DNA from: CAJKWP01 sp964554475
Lineage (GTDB): Bacteria > Bacillota > Clostridia > Christensenellales > UBA1242
Assembly (NCBI GenBank): GCA_964554475.1
Contig: CAZKOT010000033.1
Location: 1 to 13,934 of the forward strand
DNA: 13,934 nucleotides
Direction: 5' to 3'
Shown here: piece by piece, positions 1 to 6,569 of the stretch
How the letters are laid out: each line of letters begins with the position of its first letter
Position numbering within the stretch: the stretch's first letter is position 1
Notes under the pieces: model-generated
Told to the model about the DNA's origin: nothing
Databases searched by the model: none
Seen by the model: only the letters and a program-made list of their open reading frames with translations
Made by a program: the position numbers and the translations under genes

Positions 1-539
1 ATTTTTTTCTCACCATTTAATGATTGTTGCATACCTTTTATTAAAACATTATTAGAAAATTCTCCAATTAATTTGGTTTCAGGAGAAATATACACTCCTT
101 CTCCCTCAAAATTATATGTTCGAAAAGTAGCATTTTTATGATTAATTGCAAATTTACCAAAATAAATTGAATCTGAAGGAGAAATTTGAACACCTTCATC
201 AAGTTTTAAATTGTTTAATTTAGTAAAATAAGTTATTCCGTTTGGATAAATTATTTTTCCTTTAAAATTATTGTCTTTAAATTTCCCAATAAATTTACAA
301 CCCTTAAAAATTCCATGTTTCCAAATTCGTGTTTCAACAACATCTTTGACTGCAATTTTGGTTGTTTCCACTTTTTCAATTTTGGTTGTTTCCACTTTTT
401 CATTTATAGTATCTTTAACTGCGGTTTCTTTAATTCTCTTTTCATTAACAAATTCCACTCCACAATATGGGCAAAAACCTTGTTCATCTGAAACGATTTC
501 AAAATCTGAACCACATCCCTTACAATTAATTTTTTCCAT
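1..539 (-). CDS. Zinc-ribbon protein with MORN-like repeats (3' end outside window)
   Basis: The gene runs off the left edge, so only the first 179 codons are seen. Two CxxC knuckles (C6/C9 and C23/C26) form an N-terminal zinc ribbon of the kind that opens many multidomain bacterial proteins. A charged linker (about residues 38-70) contains a perfect duplication of the octapeptide KVETTKIE/A. From about residue 75 the sequence becomes aromatic- and glycine-rich, with units such as FIGKFKDNNFKGKIIYPNG that resemble MORN repeats. Adjacent ATG codons lie at 542 and 539. AGGAG at 546-550 is 6 nt from the second and only 3 nt from the first, so I chose 539. No signal peptide or membrane segment is visible, so a cytoplasmic location is inferred. 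The function is unknown. The MORN assignment is by eye and less certain than the zinc ribbon. Confidence 0.75.
   Translation of the reverse strand, partial: MEKINCKGCGSDFEIVSDEQGFCPYCGVEFVNEKRIKETAVKDTINEKVETTKIEKVETTKIAVKDVVETRIWKHGIFKGCKFIGKFKDNNFKGKIIYPNGITYFTKLNNLKLDEGVQISPSDSIYFGKFAINHKNATFRTYNFEGEGVYISPETKLIGEFSNNVLIKGMQQSLNGEKK
354..401. repeat. Perfect 24-bp tandem duplication inside the zinc-ribbon gene
   Basis: Positions 354-377 and 378-401 are identical 24-bp units in direct tandem. They preserve the reading frame and encode two copies of an eight-residue charged linker unit (KVETTKIE, then KVETTKIA). The tetrapeptide AVKD flanks the pair on both sides, suggesting an older, larger duplication. 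Confidence 0.9.
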
Positions 540-706
540 CATGTACTCCTTTACTTATTTCTAATAGTAAATTTTTCTAAAATTTCCTATTGCAAAATTT
601 CTATTAAAATTGCAATATGTGTATGAAATAATATAATATTAAAATTTGTTTATTGAAATACAAAGGGTGTTGCTAGATTAAAATAATGATTGATTTAATT
701 CTAATT

Positions 707-2239
707 TTATAATGTTGATTGACGATTTTTTTTCTTCGAAATTTCTTTTTTAATTTCTTTATAATGTTTAACAAAATTTTTTACGTAATCAAATTTATTA
801 GAACTTTCAAAATTTTTTTGAGCAGTATCAAAACCATTTTTTATATTTTGTAAATTTGTTAACGCTGTTGCAATTTTCGTTTGTAAGTCATTTTTATCTG
901 TTTTTGAATTAGTAAGAATATTTCTATTAAACTCTAATTGTTTATATAATAATTTTCCTTCCGTTGTTGTCGTTCTAAATACATGATCTTCTGGTGCTAC
1001 CCCTTGTGGAACATTTTGGGCAGCTTGAATAGCAGCTGCATTTGCAGGAATCGCAACGAAAATATTCTTTGCCTGATTATATTCATTTTCTGATTCAACC
1101 ACTTTTGATTCAACTTCAACAATCATTTCATTTATTTCATTTAATTTCTCTTTTAATTCATTAACGCTTTTTGTTGCTTTATCAAAATTGCTCTTATTAA
1201 AATTTCTAAGATATCTAAGTGAGTTAAATTCGTCCATTTGATCTTCTCTCAATAAAGTTTTACCTAAAACTTCCCCGTTACCTATTTCTTTCTTATTTAA
1301 AAATTCCATATAATCGTCACAATAAAATTGAAAAATTTCTTCTGAAGAGTGAAAAGTTTTTTGGGTTAAAATTTCACCCCTTTTTAAAAACTTTTTTTTA
1401 GTTGATGCATCATAATAACTTATTGTAAAATTTGGCTCTTTTCCCTGCTCTTCAAGTTCTTCTGCTTTTGCAAAAAGAGATGCAAAAAGAACTTGGGCAT
1501 TTTTTATTGCCCTTTGAGGAGAAGTGTCGCTAAATTGAAGTATTGTTTCATTTAATTTACTTGTTCTACCTTTATTTCGCTCAACAATATCATTGTCAAT
1601 CACTTCGGTAACAATAGGATAAATTTCTTGACCTCTATTTATAATTTTGCCACCTTTTCGTGGTTGATTAATAAATTCTTTTTTATTAGTGTCAGGATCA
1701 ATAATTATTTCAAGATTTTCAAGTTCTTTAGCAAAAAATTTTTGAGCATATTGAAATTCATTAACAATAAAGGTTGATTGATCATCTAGCGAAATTGTGT
1801 TTCCAGTTGCTGTTTCAAGAGGAATCTTTCTTGAAAATTTTCCCGTTGTTTTAAATTTAGAATCAATATCTTTTTTTTCGCCTTTCACAACTTTTTCAAT
1901 TTCTTTGTAATAATCTTGAATAAATTGTCTCGTTTTAGGATTTATTTTACGAGGGTCTGCTCCTAAAAGATTTTTTGAAAAAAATTTTGGCGAAACTCTT
2001 GCAAACTTTGATTTATGAAGTTTTACTAAATGCTTAACAATGTTTTGAATATTTTCAGGATTAACAGTTTTTTTAGCTAATTCTTTTTGTAAATTAACCT
2101 CATTTCTTCTAATTTGAAAATTCCTTACAGCACCTATTATTTTTCGAACTGCCCATCTTCCACCAACAAAAACAACTGTTGCACCTGCAACACCAGCCAC
2201 ACTTAAACCTATAATAGCAAAAATGTTCAAAGGTATCAT
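707..2239 (-). CDS. Orphan 510-residue membrane-anchored coiled-coil protein
   Basis: I do not recognise this protein. Residues 5-27 form a hydrophobic segment rich in Gly, Ala and Val, followed at once by basic residues (RWAVRK, RR). This looks like a single N-terminal membrane anchor with the rest cytoplasmic (positive-inside rule). Residues 40-120 are mainly charged helix. The middle (about 140-330) has mixed composition with tyrosines and a single Cys (C307). A strong heptad-like helix spans about 352-392, an Ala/Gln-rich stretch 398-411, and a second helical region about 430-480. The tail is very lysine-rich. A consensus promoter lies about 70-100 bp upstream, and AGGAG stands 7 nt before the ATG, so the gene looks expressed. 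It is monocistronic as far as can be seen. A scaffold or envelope-associated structural role is conceivable but not shown by any motif. Confidence 0.85.
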   Translation of the reverse strand: MIPLNIFAIIGLSVAGVAGATVVFVGGRWAVRKIIGAVRNFQIRRNEVNLQKELAKKTVNPENIQNIVKHLVKLHKSKFARVSPKFFSKNLLGADPRKINPKTRQFIQDYYKEIEKVVKGEKKDIDSKFKTTGKFSRKIPLETATGNTISLDDQSTFIVNEFQYAQKFFAKELENLEIIIDPDTNKKEFINQPRKGGKIINRGQEIYPIVTEVIDNDIVERNKGRTSKLNETILQFSDTSPQRAIKNAQVLFASLFAKAEELEEQGKEPNFTISYYDASTKKKFLKRGEILTQKTFHSSEEIFQFYCDDYMEFLNKKEIGNGEVLGKTLLREDQMDEFNSLRYLRNFNKSNFDKATKSVNELKEKLNEINEMIVEVESKVVESENEYNQAKNIFVAIPANAAAIQAAQNVPQGVAPEDHVFRTTTTEGKLLYKQLEFNRNILTNSKTDKNDLQTKIATALTNLQNIKNGFDTAQKNFESSNKFDYVKNFVKHYKEIKKEISKKKNRQSTL

Positions 2240-2309
2240 TTTTTTCTCCTAAAAAATATTTGAAAACTTTTTTTAAGTAATATTTAAAATCCTTTATTTT
2301 TTCAATTTA

Positions 2310-2338
2310 ATTATATTATTTTTAAGGCAATTTGTCAA
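2310..2338 (-). promoter_or_regulatory. Perfect sigma-A promoter for the 510-residue orphan gene
   Basis: Read on the minus strand, TTGACA (2338-2333) is followed by exactly 17 bp and then TATAAT (2315-2310). Both hexamers and the spacing match the consensus. The predicted start of transcription is near 2303, giving a leader of about 64 nt before the ATG. Confidence 0.85.
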
Positions 2339-2508
2339 TAACTAGATTTTTTTAATTTCATTAAAATTAAATTTTGAAAAAATTTACTTAGTTTAAAACT
2401 GTTCATCCACTGCAAAAAATTATTGCAATTTCATCTTGCCAAAACATTAATTAGCATTTTAAATATTTTTATAGTTTTAAAAAAAATTATTAATTCATTT
2501 CATAAACT

Positions 2509-3054
2509 TTATTTAAGAATTTTTTCAAGCATTGAACTGTATTCTTCTTCAGAAATTAAATTATTTTCTTTTAATTTTTTTAATTTCTCAACTTCCTTAA
2601 TCATTTTGTCTTGCTCATTTACATCAAATTCATTAATAATATTTTCATCAATTTTTTTCTCATTAAAAATTAACGCACATAAAAGCAAAATTCCAGGAAC
2701 AAGTCCACAAACCAAAAGAGCAATAATTGCTAAAACAATATAAGAAGTTGATTTTGCATTAAACTCTTCCTCTGTCAGCTTACTTTTAAAAATAAACACA
2801 ATCCCAAGTACTATACTCAATGTTGATGATATAATAAAACTTATAAATAATACAGTTTCAATTAAACCTTTTATTTCATTTAAATCAAATTCTGTATAAT
2901 CAAAATCAGGAAATTGATTAAGAATCTGTAATACAAAATCCATTATAGTATTCGTAAAAAAATTATTAAAAATTGCCATGATTGCAGTTATAATTCCAGA
3001 AATAATTAAAATCCATGCACCGGCAAGTACTAAGTTTTTCTTAGTTTTATTCAT
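2509..3054 (-). CDS. Membrane protein with C-terminal SHOCT domain
   Basis: The protein has 181 residues with three clear hydrophobic helices at about 8-29, 64-90 and 105-130. The 35-residue loop between the first two contains acidic and aromatic residues. The cytoplasmic tail 153-181 (KLKKLKENNLISEEEYSSMLEKIL) fits the SHOCT pattern, a short helix-turn-helix usually found at protein termini and thought to aid oligomerisation. A second, shorter look-alike (LTEEEFNAK, residues 93-101) lies in the loop between helices 2 and 3. AAGGAG 8-9 nt before the ATG supports the start. The gene is divergent from the gene at 3293 across a 238-bp region with a candidate promoter and a repeated Spo0A-box-like motif. 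The function is unknown. The SHOCT call is from pattern only, and no enzymatic motif is present. Confidence 0.8.
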   Translation of the reverse strand: MNKTKKNLVLAGAWILIISGIITAIMAIFNNFFTNTIMDFVLQILNQFPDFDYTEFDLNEIKGLIETVLFISFIISSTLSIVLGIVFIFKSKLTEEEFNAKSTSYIVLAIIALLVCGLVPGILLLCALIFNEKKIDENIINEFDVNEQDKMIKEVEKLKKLKENNLISEEEYSSMLEKILK

Positions 3055-3100
3055 TGTTAAACTCCTTATGTAAATATACCATTTTAGATTAATAAAATCA

Positions 3101-3130
3101 ATTATAAAAAAATCGACATTTTTGAAACAA
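3101..3130 (-). promoter_or_regulatory. Candidate promoter for the SHOCT membrane protein
   Basis: On the minus strand a perfect -10 TATAAT (3106-3101) lies about 47 bp upstream of the ATG. A weak -35 TTGTTT (3130-3125) precedes it by 18 bp. One copy of the TGTCGA motif lies in the spacer between the two hexamers, where a bound protein would be expected to affect polymerase directly. Confidence 0.5.
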
Positions 3131-3201
3131 TTTTAATTTTATTTAAATCAAAAGTTTTTTCTGTTTATATTTTTAAAAAGTCGCTACAAATTCGACATTT
3201 T
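3112..3201. repeat. Paired Spo0A-box-like direct repeats in divergent intergenic region
   Basis: TCGACATTTT occurs at 3113-3122 and again at 3192-3201, in the same orientation and 79 bp apart. With its flanking base the right copy reads TTCGACA (3191-3197), the exact complement of the Spo0A box TGTCGAA. The left copy reads ATCGACA, one mismatch from it. Spo0A is expected in a lineage carrying spoIIGA and sigE. That Spo0A binds here is inference. Confidence 0.5.
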
Positions 3202-3282
3202 AATTTTTAAAAAAAAATTATTTTTATTAAAACCATTTTTTAATTCCTTGACTTTATTAAAAAATTTCTTCAATATAAATAT

Positions 3283-3287
3283 GGAGG
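3283..3287 (+). promoter_or_regulatory. Shine-Dalgarno site fixing the start of the four-helix membrane protein
   Basis: GGAGG is followed by 5 nt and the ATG at 3293. The frame stays open upstream to a TTG at 3248 and an ATG at 3281, but neither has a ribosome-binding site and the ATG at 3281 overlaps this one. The start is therefore 3293. Confidence 0.85.
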
Positions 3288-3292
3288 AAAAA

Positions 3293-3724
3293 ATGGATAA
3301 TCAAATTAAATCAAAAGAACAAAATAGAAAAGGTATTGCTTTAGCATCTATTCTTATTGGTGCTCTTAGTATAATAGCTTCTATTTTAACAATAATAGGT
3401 GGAATTGCAATAATTGAAACATTATGGGGAATTGTTTATGTAGTTCTTGGTGCAATTACTGCTGTGCTTGCAATAGTATATATTGTTTTAGGTGCACTCT
3501 TTTATAAAAAAGATTCAAAAGCAATTGCAATAACATTAATTGTTTTGTTTGGTTACTACGTTATTGATAAATTATTTGCATTATTTATGGGAAGTTATAT
3601 ATCTGCTTTGTGGCTTATTTTTGGAATATACATGATTTATGTTCTCACACTATACTTAAAACAACCTGCAGAAAAACCTTCTGATGTTATTGATATTAAA
3701 TCAAATCCAAACGAAAAAAAATAA
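3293..3724 (+). CDS. Small four-helix membrane protein of unknown function
   Basis: The product has 143 residues. After a short charged N-terminus (MDNQIKSKEQNRKG) come four hydrophobic segments, about 14-38, 46-70, 76-98 and 101-121. A polar, lysine-rich cytoplasmic tail (about 122-143) follows. Both ends probably lie inside the cell, given the positive charges. No catalytic or transport motif is visible. The region between helices 2 and 3 (YKKDSK) is a short basic loop. Only 30 nt separate the stop from the downstream dehydrogenase gene on the same strand, with no terminator between, so the two are likely co-transcribed. A confident promoter is not visible. The protein is superficially like the small multi-pass proteins often encoded beside SHOCT proteins, but I do not recognise a family. 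Confidence 0.75.
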   Translation: MDNQIKSKEQNRKGIALASILIGALSIIASILTIIGGIAIIETLWGIVYVVLGAITAVLAIVYIVLGALFYKKDSKAIAITLIVLFGYYVIDKLFALFMGSYISALWLIFGIYMIYVLTLYLKQPAEKPSDVIDIKSNPNEKK

Positions 3725-3754
3725 TATTTTAGTTATAATTTCTTTAAGGTTAAC

Positions 3755-4552
3755 ATGCGAAAAATTATTGTAATAACAGGTGCTACAAGTGGAATCGGTA
3801 ATACTCTTGCCGAACTTTTTAAAAATGAAAATAATATTGTAATTAATCTTTCAAGAACGGCAACTTTAAGCGCTACTTCCTTTCCGTGCGATGTTTCAAA
3901 CGAAGAAGATGTTAAAAAAGCATTTGAATTTATAAAAGAAAAACACGGGAAAATTGACATATTGATTAATAATGCTGGCTACGGCATTTCTGGAGCAACC
4001 GAACTTGTTTCAAATGAAGATGCCGAAAAGATTTTTCAAACAAATTTTTTCGGTGTTTTTTCATGTAGCAAGTATGCTCTTCCCCTTATGAACAAAGGTG
4101 CTCGAATTGTTAATATAAGTTCAGCATGTGCAATTTTTCCTCTTCCTTATCGTAGTTTGTATTGTGCAAGCAAAGCAGCAGTAAGCATGCTTAGTCTTTC
4201 AATGCGGATGGAATTATCTTTTTTTGGAATAGATGTTGTTTCAATTTGCCCTGGTGATGTTAAAACAAACTTCACAAAAAACAGAGTAAAAAAATTTGAA
4301 ACAAATGAAAGATATGAAAATCGCATTGAAAATGCAACAAGCAAAATTGACAGTTTAGAGCATAAAAGAATGAGTTCAAATTATGTTGCAAAAAAAATTC
4401 TAAAAATCTGTAACAAAAAGAAGACAAAACCTCAATATATTATTGGAACAAAATATAAAATATTTTATTTCCTTTCAAGAATTTTTCCACAAAGCATTTT
4501 TAATAAAATAATTGAAAAAATGTTTGGGGGTAAAAATAATAAAAAAACATAA
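3755..4552 (+). CDS. Short-chain dehydrogenase/reductase (classical SDR)
   Basis: The 265-residue protein is a complete classical SDR with a Rossmann fold that binds NAD(P)H and oxidises or reduces a carbonyl/alcohol group. Visible motifs are the glycine-rich cofactor loop TGATSGIG (8-15), NNAG (72-75), the structural Asn in TNFFG (N97), Ser122/123 after VNIS, the catalytic pair Y136xxxK140 in YCASK, and the PG of ICPGDV (166-167). Arg34 after the second strand (NLSRT) hints at a preference for NADPH. The C-terminus is extended and basic, with a hydrophobic patch (about 233-257) reminiscent of lipid-metabolising SDRs that associate with membranes. The substrate cannot be told from sequence. 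The start has a weak TAAGG 5 nt upstream. It follows the membrane-protein gene by 30 nt and ends at a bidirectional terminator. Confidence 0.9.
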   Translation: MRKIIVITGATSGIGNTLAELFKNENNIVINLSRTATLSATSFPCDVSNEEDVKKAFEFIKEKHGKIDILINNAGYGISGATELVSNEDAEKIFQTNFFGVFSCSKYALPLMNKGARIVNISSACAIFPLPYRSLYCASKAAVSMLSLSMRMELSFFGIDVVSICPGDVKTNFTKNRVKKFETNERYENRIENATSKIDSLEHKRMSSNYVAKKILKICNKKKTKPQYIIGTKYKIFYFLSRIFPQSIFNKIIEKMFGGKNNKKT

Positions 4553-4568
4553 AAAATAAAGGAACAAT

Positions 4569-4611
4569 AAAAAAAAATTAAAATTGCTTTAAAGTAATTT
4601 TGATTTTTTTT
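4569..4611. terminator. Bidirectional terminator between the SDR gene and sigE
   Basis: Arms at 4580-4590 and 4591-4601 are complementary except for one G-U pair, so they fold as a hairpin with a small loop. A T-run follows (4604-4611) and an A-run precedes (4569-4577). The structure can therefore end transcripts from both convergent genes. The stem is AT-rich, so strength is uncertain. Confidence 0.65.
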
Positions 4612-4682
4612 ATAATACAAATATATTTAATTTAAAATTAATTAATTATATTTATAAAATAATTTTTTTTAATAGTTTTTTT

Positions 4683-5402
4683 TTAGCCACTTAATTTATC
4701 AAGTTCTTTTTTCATTTTTTGGAGTATTTTTTTCTCTATTCTACTGATATAACTTTGTGAAATTCCAAGTTGCTCGGCAACTTCTTTTTGTGTTTTTTCA
4801 GCATTTCCAAACAATCCAAATCGGAGTATCATAATTTCCTGCTCTCTTTTTTGAAGTTTTTTAAGAGAAGTAAAAAGCAGTTGTTTTTCAATGCTTAAAT
4901 CAAGATCTTTTGTAACATTTTCCTCTTCTACACAAAGAACATCAGAGAGTAATAATTCATTACCCTCACTATCAGCATTTAAAGGTTCATCTAAACTTAT
5001 TTCGATTTTTTGTTTTGATGTTTTACGAAGTTGCATTAAAATCTCGTTTTCAATACAACGACTTGCATAAGTTGCAAGTTTAATATTTTTTCCAATATCG
5101 AAAGTTTGAATTGCTTTAATAAGTCCAATTGCGCCAATAGAAATTAAATCTTCAAGTTCCATTCCCGTATTCTCAAATTTTTTTGCAATATAAACCACAA
5201 GTCTTAAGTTATGCTCAATTAATTTTTCTTTTGCAACTTCATTTTTATTTGCCAATTCTTCAAGTAAAATTTGTTCTTCTCCTGGCTCAAGCGGAAGTGG
5301 AAGTGCTTCATTCCCACAAATATAACAAACAATGTCAAGTGGAGTCTCAAACATATTTTTTCGAAAAATACGCTTAATAAAATCAATAATTAATTTAAAC
5401 AT
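4683..5402 (-). CDS. sigE: RNA polymerase sigma-E factor precursor (early mother-cell sporulation sigma)
   Basis: From the ATG at 5402 the protein has 239 residues, the same length as Bacillus subtilis pro-SigE. The first 25-30 residues are a basic, amphipathic pro-sequence ending near CYICGNEALPLPL, which aligns with the YYIGGSEALPPPL processing region. Region 2 is clear (NLRLVVYIAKKFENTG 65-80, DLISIGAIGLIKAI 85-98, KLATYASRCIENEI 108-121). Region 4 carries the helix-turn-helix with KTQKEVAEQLGISQSYISRIEKKI (203-226). Known role of the family: the factor is inactive at the membrane until SpoIIGA removes the pro-sequence, then directs early mother-cell genes. It lies 10 bp after spoIIGA, the classical pair. 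A longer reading from 5435 would run into spoIIGA, and AGGAGAG at 5408-5414 favours 5402. The usual downstream sigG is missing. Confidence 0.95.
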   Translation of the reverse strand: MFKLIIDFIKRIFRKNMFETPLDIVCYICGNEALPLPLEPGEEQILLEELANKNEVAKEKLIEHNLRLVVYIAKKFENTGMELEDLISIGAIGLIKAIQTFDIGKNIKLATYASRCIENEILMQLRKTSKQKIEISLDEPLNADSEGNELLLSDVLCVEEENVTKDLDLSIEKQLLFTSLKKLQKREQEIMILRFGLFGNAEKTQKEVAEQLGISQSYISRIEKKILQKMKKELDKLSG

Positions 5403-5407
5403 AATTT

Positions 5408-5414
5408 CTCTCCT
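5408..5414 (-). promoter_or_regulatory. Shine-Dalgarno site for sigE overlapping the spoIIGA stop
   Basis: AGGAGAG on the minus strand is 5 nt from the sigE ATG at 5402 and overlaps the spoIIGA TAG (5415-5413). This arrangement suggests that ribosomes finishing spoIIGA help to load sigE, and it fixes the sigE start. Confidence 0.8.
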
Positions 5415-6261
5415 AATTCTCAAAGACCAAAGCATTTAATAAAACATCACAACCAAATTGTTTATTAAAATTTTGAAGCGATAACCCTAAAACCGCATTT
5501 GTAATAGTTTTTTCTTGATTTAAATTTTGTATTTTTATTTTTTCGATTTCAAAAACAAGAATTTTCCCGCTATTAGTTGCTGTTTTAACATCAATATATC
5601 TTGAATTTTCAATCTTATATTTCCCTAAAAGAAAATCACTTGTATTAATTTCAAAAATTTTTTTAAAAGTCTTGAAACTAATTAAAATAACAGGCTTTCC
5701 ACTTATTTTGTCAATCAAAATATTTCCAGTATCCAAAAAAGCATTTGTAATAATTTTTTTTAAGTTGTAAAAAATACTGATTTTAAAAATATAATTTTGT
5801 TCCTGTGTTTTTCTTTTAATATATTTGAGTAAGTCAAAAACAAATTTACTCAAGACTATAATAAAAATCACAAAAATTCCAATTGCACCATCATAAGAAA
5901 AAACTCCGTTTTCGATGGTAAAGTTTGGATATAACGAAAATAAAACGCCAAAACATATTCCACCCATAATACCTGTTAATATTAAAAATAAAAAATACAA
6001 AAGAAAAAATTTTTTAAAAGAATTAATTTTAAAAGATGTACAAATCATTAAAACACCTAAAAAAAGTTTAATAAAAATTAATAACATTATTTCATTTATT
6101 TCCACCAATGGTAAAAAAAGCGAAAACAACATACCAATTAATGAAGAAAAAATTAATCTTAAATGTTTAATTTCACAATTTAAAATTTTCCCACAAAGAA
6201 AAAGAAGCAAATAATTGATTACAAAATTATCAATTATAACTTGTTCAACGTAAATTCCCAC
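5413..6261 (-). CDS. spoIIGA: SpoIIGA, membrane aspartyl protease that processes pro-sigma-E
   Basis: From the GTG at 6261 the protein has 282 residues, near the family length (309 in B. subtilis). The N-terminal half holds about five hydrophobic helices (roughly 5-27, 34-55, 57-77, 84-110, 124-146). The C-terminal half is the protease domain, with the catalytic motif AFLDTGNILID (D177) followed by SGKPVI. Near the end, AVLGLS and CDVLLNA match conserved family positions. Known role: the protein sits in the septal membrane facing the forespore and, once triggered, cleaves the sigma-E pro-sequence, which is encoded next door. The start is uncertain. The frame continues to a TTG at 6288 that lacks a ribosome-binding site. 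GTG 6261 (VGIYVEQVIIDNF) aligns best with the family start (MKIYLD) but has only a weak TGAG before it. Confidence 0.92.
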   Translation of the reverse strand: MGIYVEQVIIDNFVINYLLLFLCGKILNCEIKHLRLIFSSLIGMLFSLFLPLVEINEIMLLIFIKLFLGVLMICTSFKINSFKKFFLLYFLFLILTGIMGGICFGVLFSLYPNFTIENGVFSYDGAIGIFVIFIIVLSKFVFDLLKYIKRKTQEQNYIFKISIFYNLKKIITNAFLDTGNILIDKISGKPVILISFKTFKKIFEINTSDFLLGKYKIENSRYIDVKTATNSGKILVFEIEKIKIQNLNQEKTITNAVLGLSLQNFNKQFGCDVLLNALVFEN

Positions 6262-6474
6262 AAACTCATTATAAAGATTATTACACAATTTAAAATGACA
6301 TTTATTGTCTGAAAATTGTTTGTTTTAACGAAATGTTATACCTAACAAAAATTACATATAGTTAAAATGACAAAGGTAATATATTTACTTAAGTAATTTA
6401 ACTTTATTTGTTTGTAAAGTTCGTTTCAAAAAATCATAAATCGTTGACCAATTACACAAGATTGCTTTTATATA

Positions 6475-6510
6475 ATAAAAAATTGCACTGCCCATAAAGG
6501 CAGTGCTTTA
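6475..6510 (-). terminator. Rho-independent terminator after ftsZ
   Basis: GCACTGCC (6485-6492) and GGCAGTGC (6499-6506) form a perfect 8-bp GC-rich stem with a 6-nt loop. On the minus strand a U-rich tract (aattttttatt) follows. It lies about 65 nt beyond the ftsZ stop and before spoIIGA, so it separates the division transcript from the sporulation transcript. Confidence 0.9.
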
Positions 6511-6569
6511 TCTTATGTATTATAAAAATTTTTTCTTAAGCAAATCTATGTAAATTTTTCTTTGGTAAC

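Noticed and set aside
588..617. Inverted repeat TATTGCAA-N14-TTGCAATA upstream of the zinc-ribbon gene, possible operator
   Set aside because: Arms of 8 bp in DNA this AT-rich are expected by chance several times per window; no second copy upstream of another gene was seen in the same arrangement.
2423..2743. Plus-strand open frame of about 106 codons
   Set aside because: It overlaps the SHOCT protein gene in antisense, has no ribosome-binding site and its composition is a shadow of the opposite frame.
3248..3280. TTGACT and TATAAA as a promoter for the four-helix membrane protein
   Set aside because: Spacing is 20 bp and transcription would begin at or inside the ribosome-binding site at 3283-3287, leaving no usable leader.
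3755..4552. Possibility that the SDR is FabG of fatty-acid synthesis
   Set aside because: The cofactor and catalytic motifs are shared by all classical SDRs, but the protein is longer with a basic C-terminal extension and no fatty-acid synthesis neighbours.
6385..6396. 12-bp palindrome TTACTTAAGTAA upstream of spoIIGA
   Set aside because: Striking but within chance expectation for AT-rich sequence; no partner copy or link to a known regulator.
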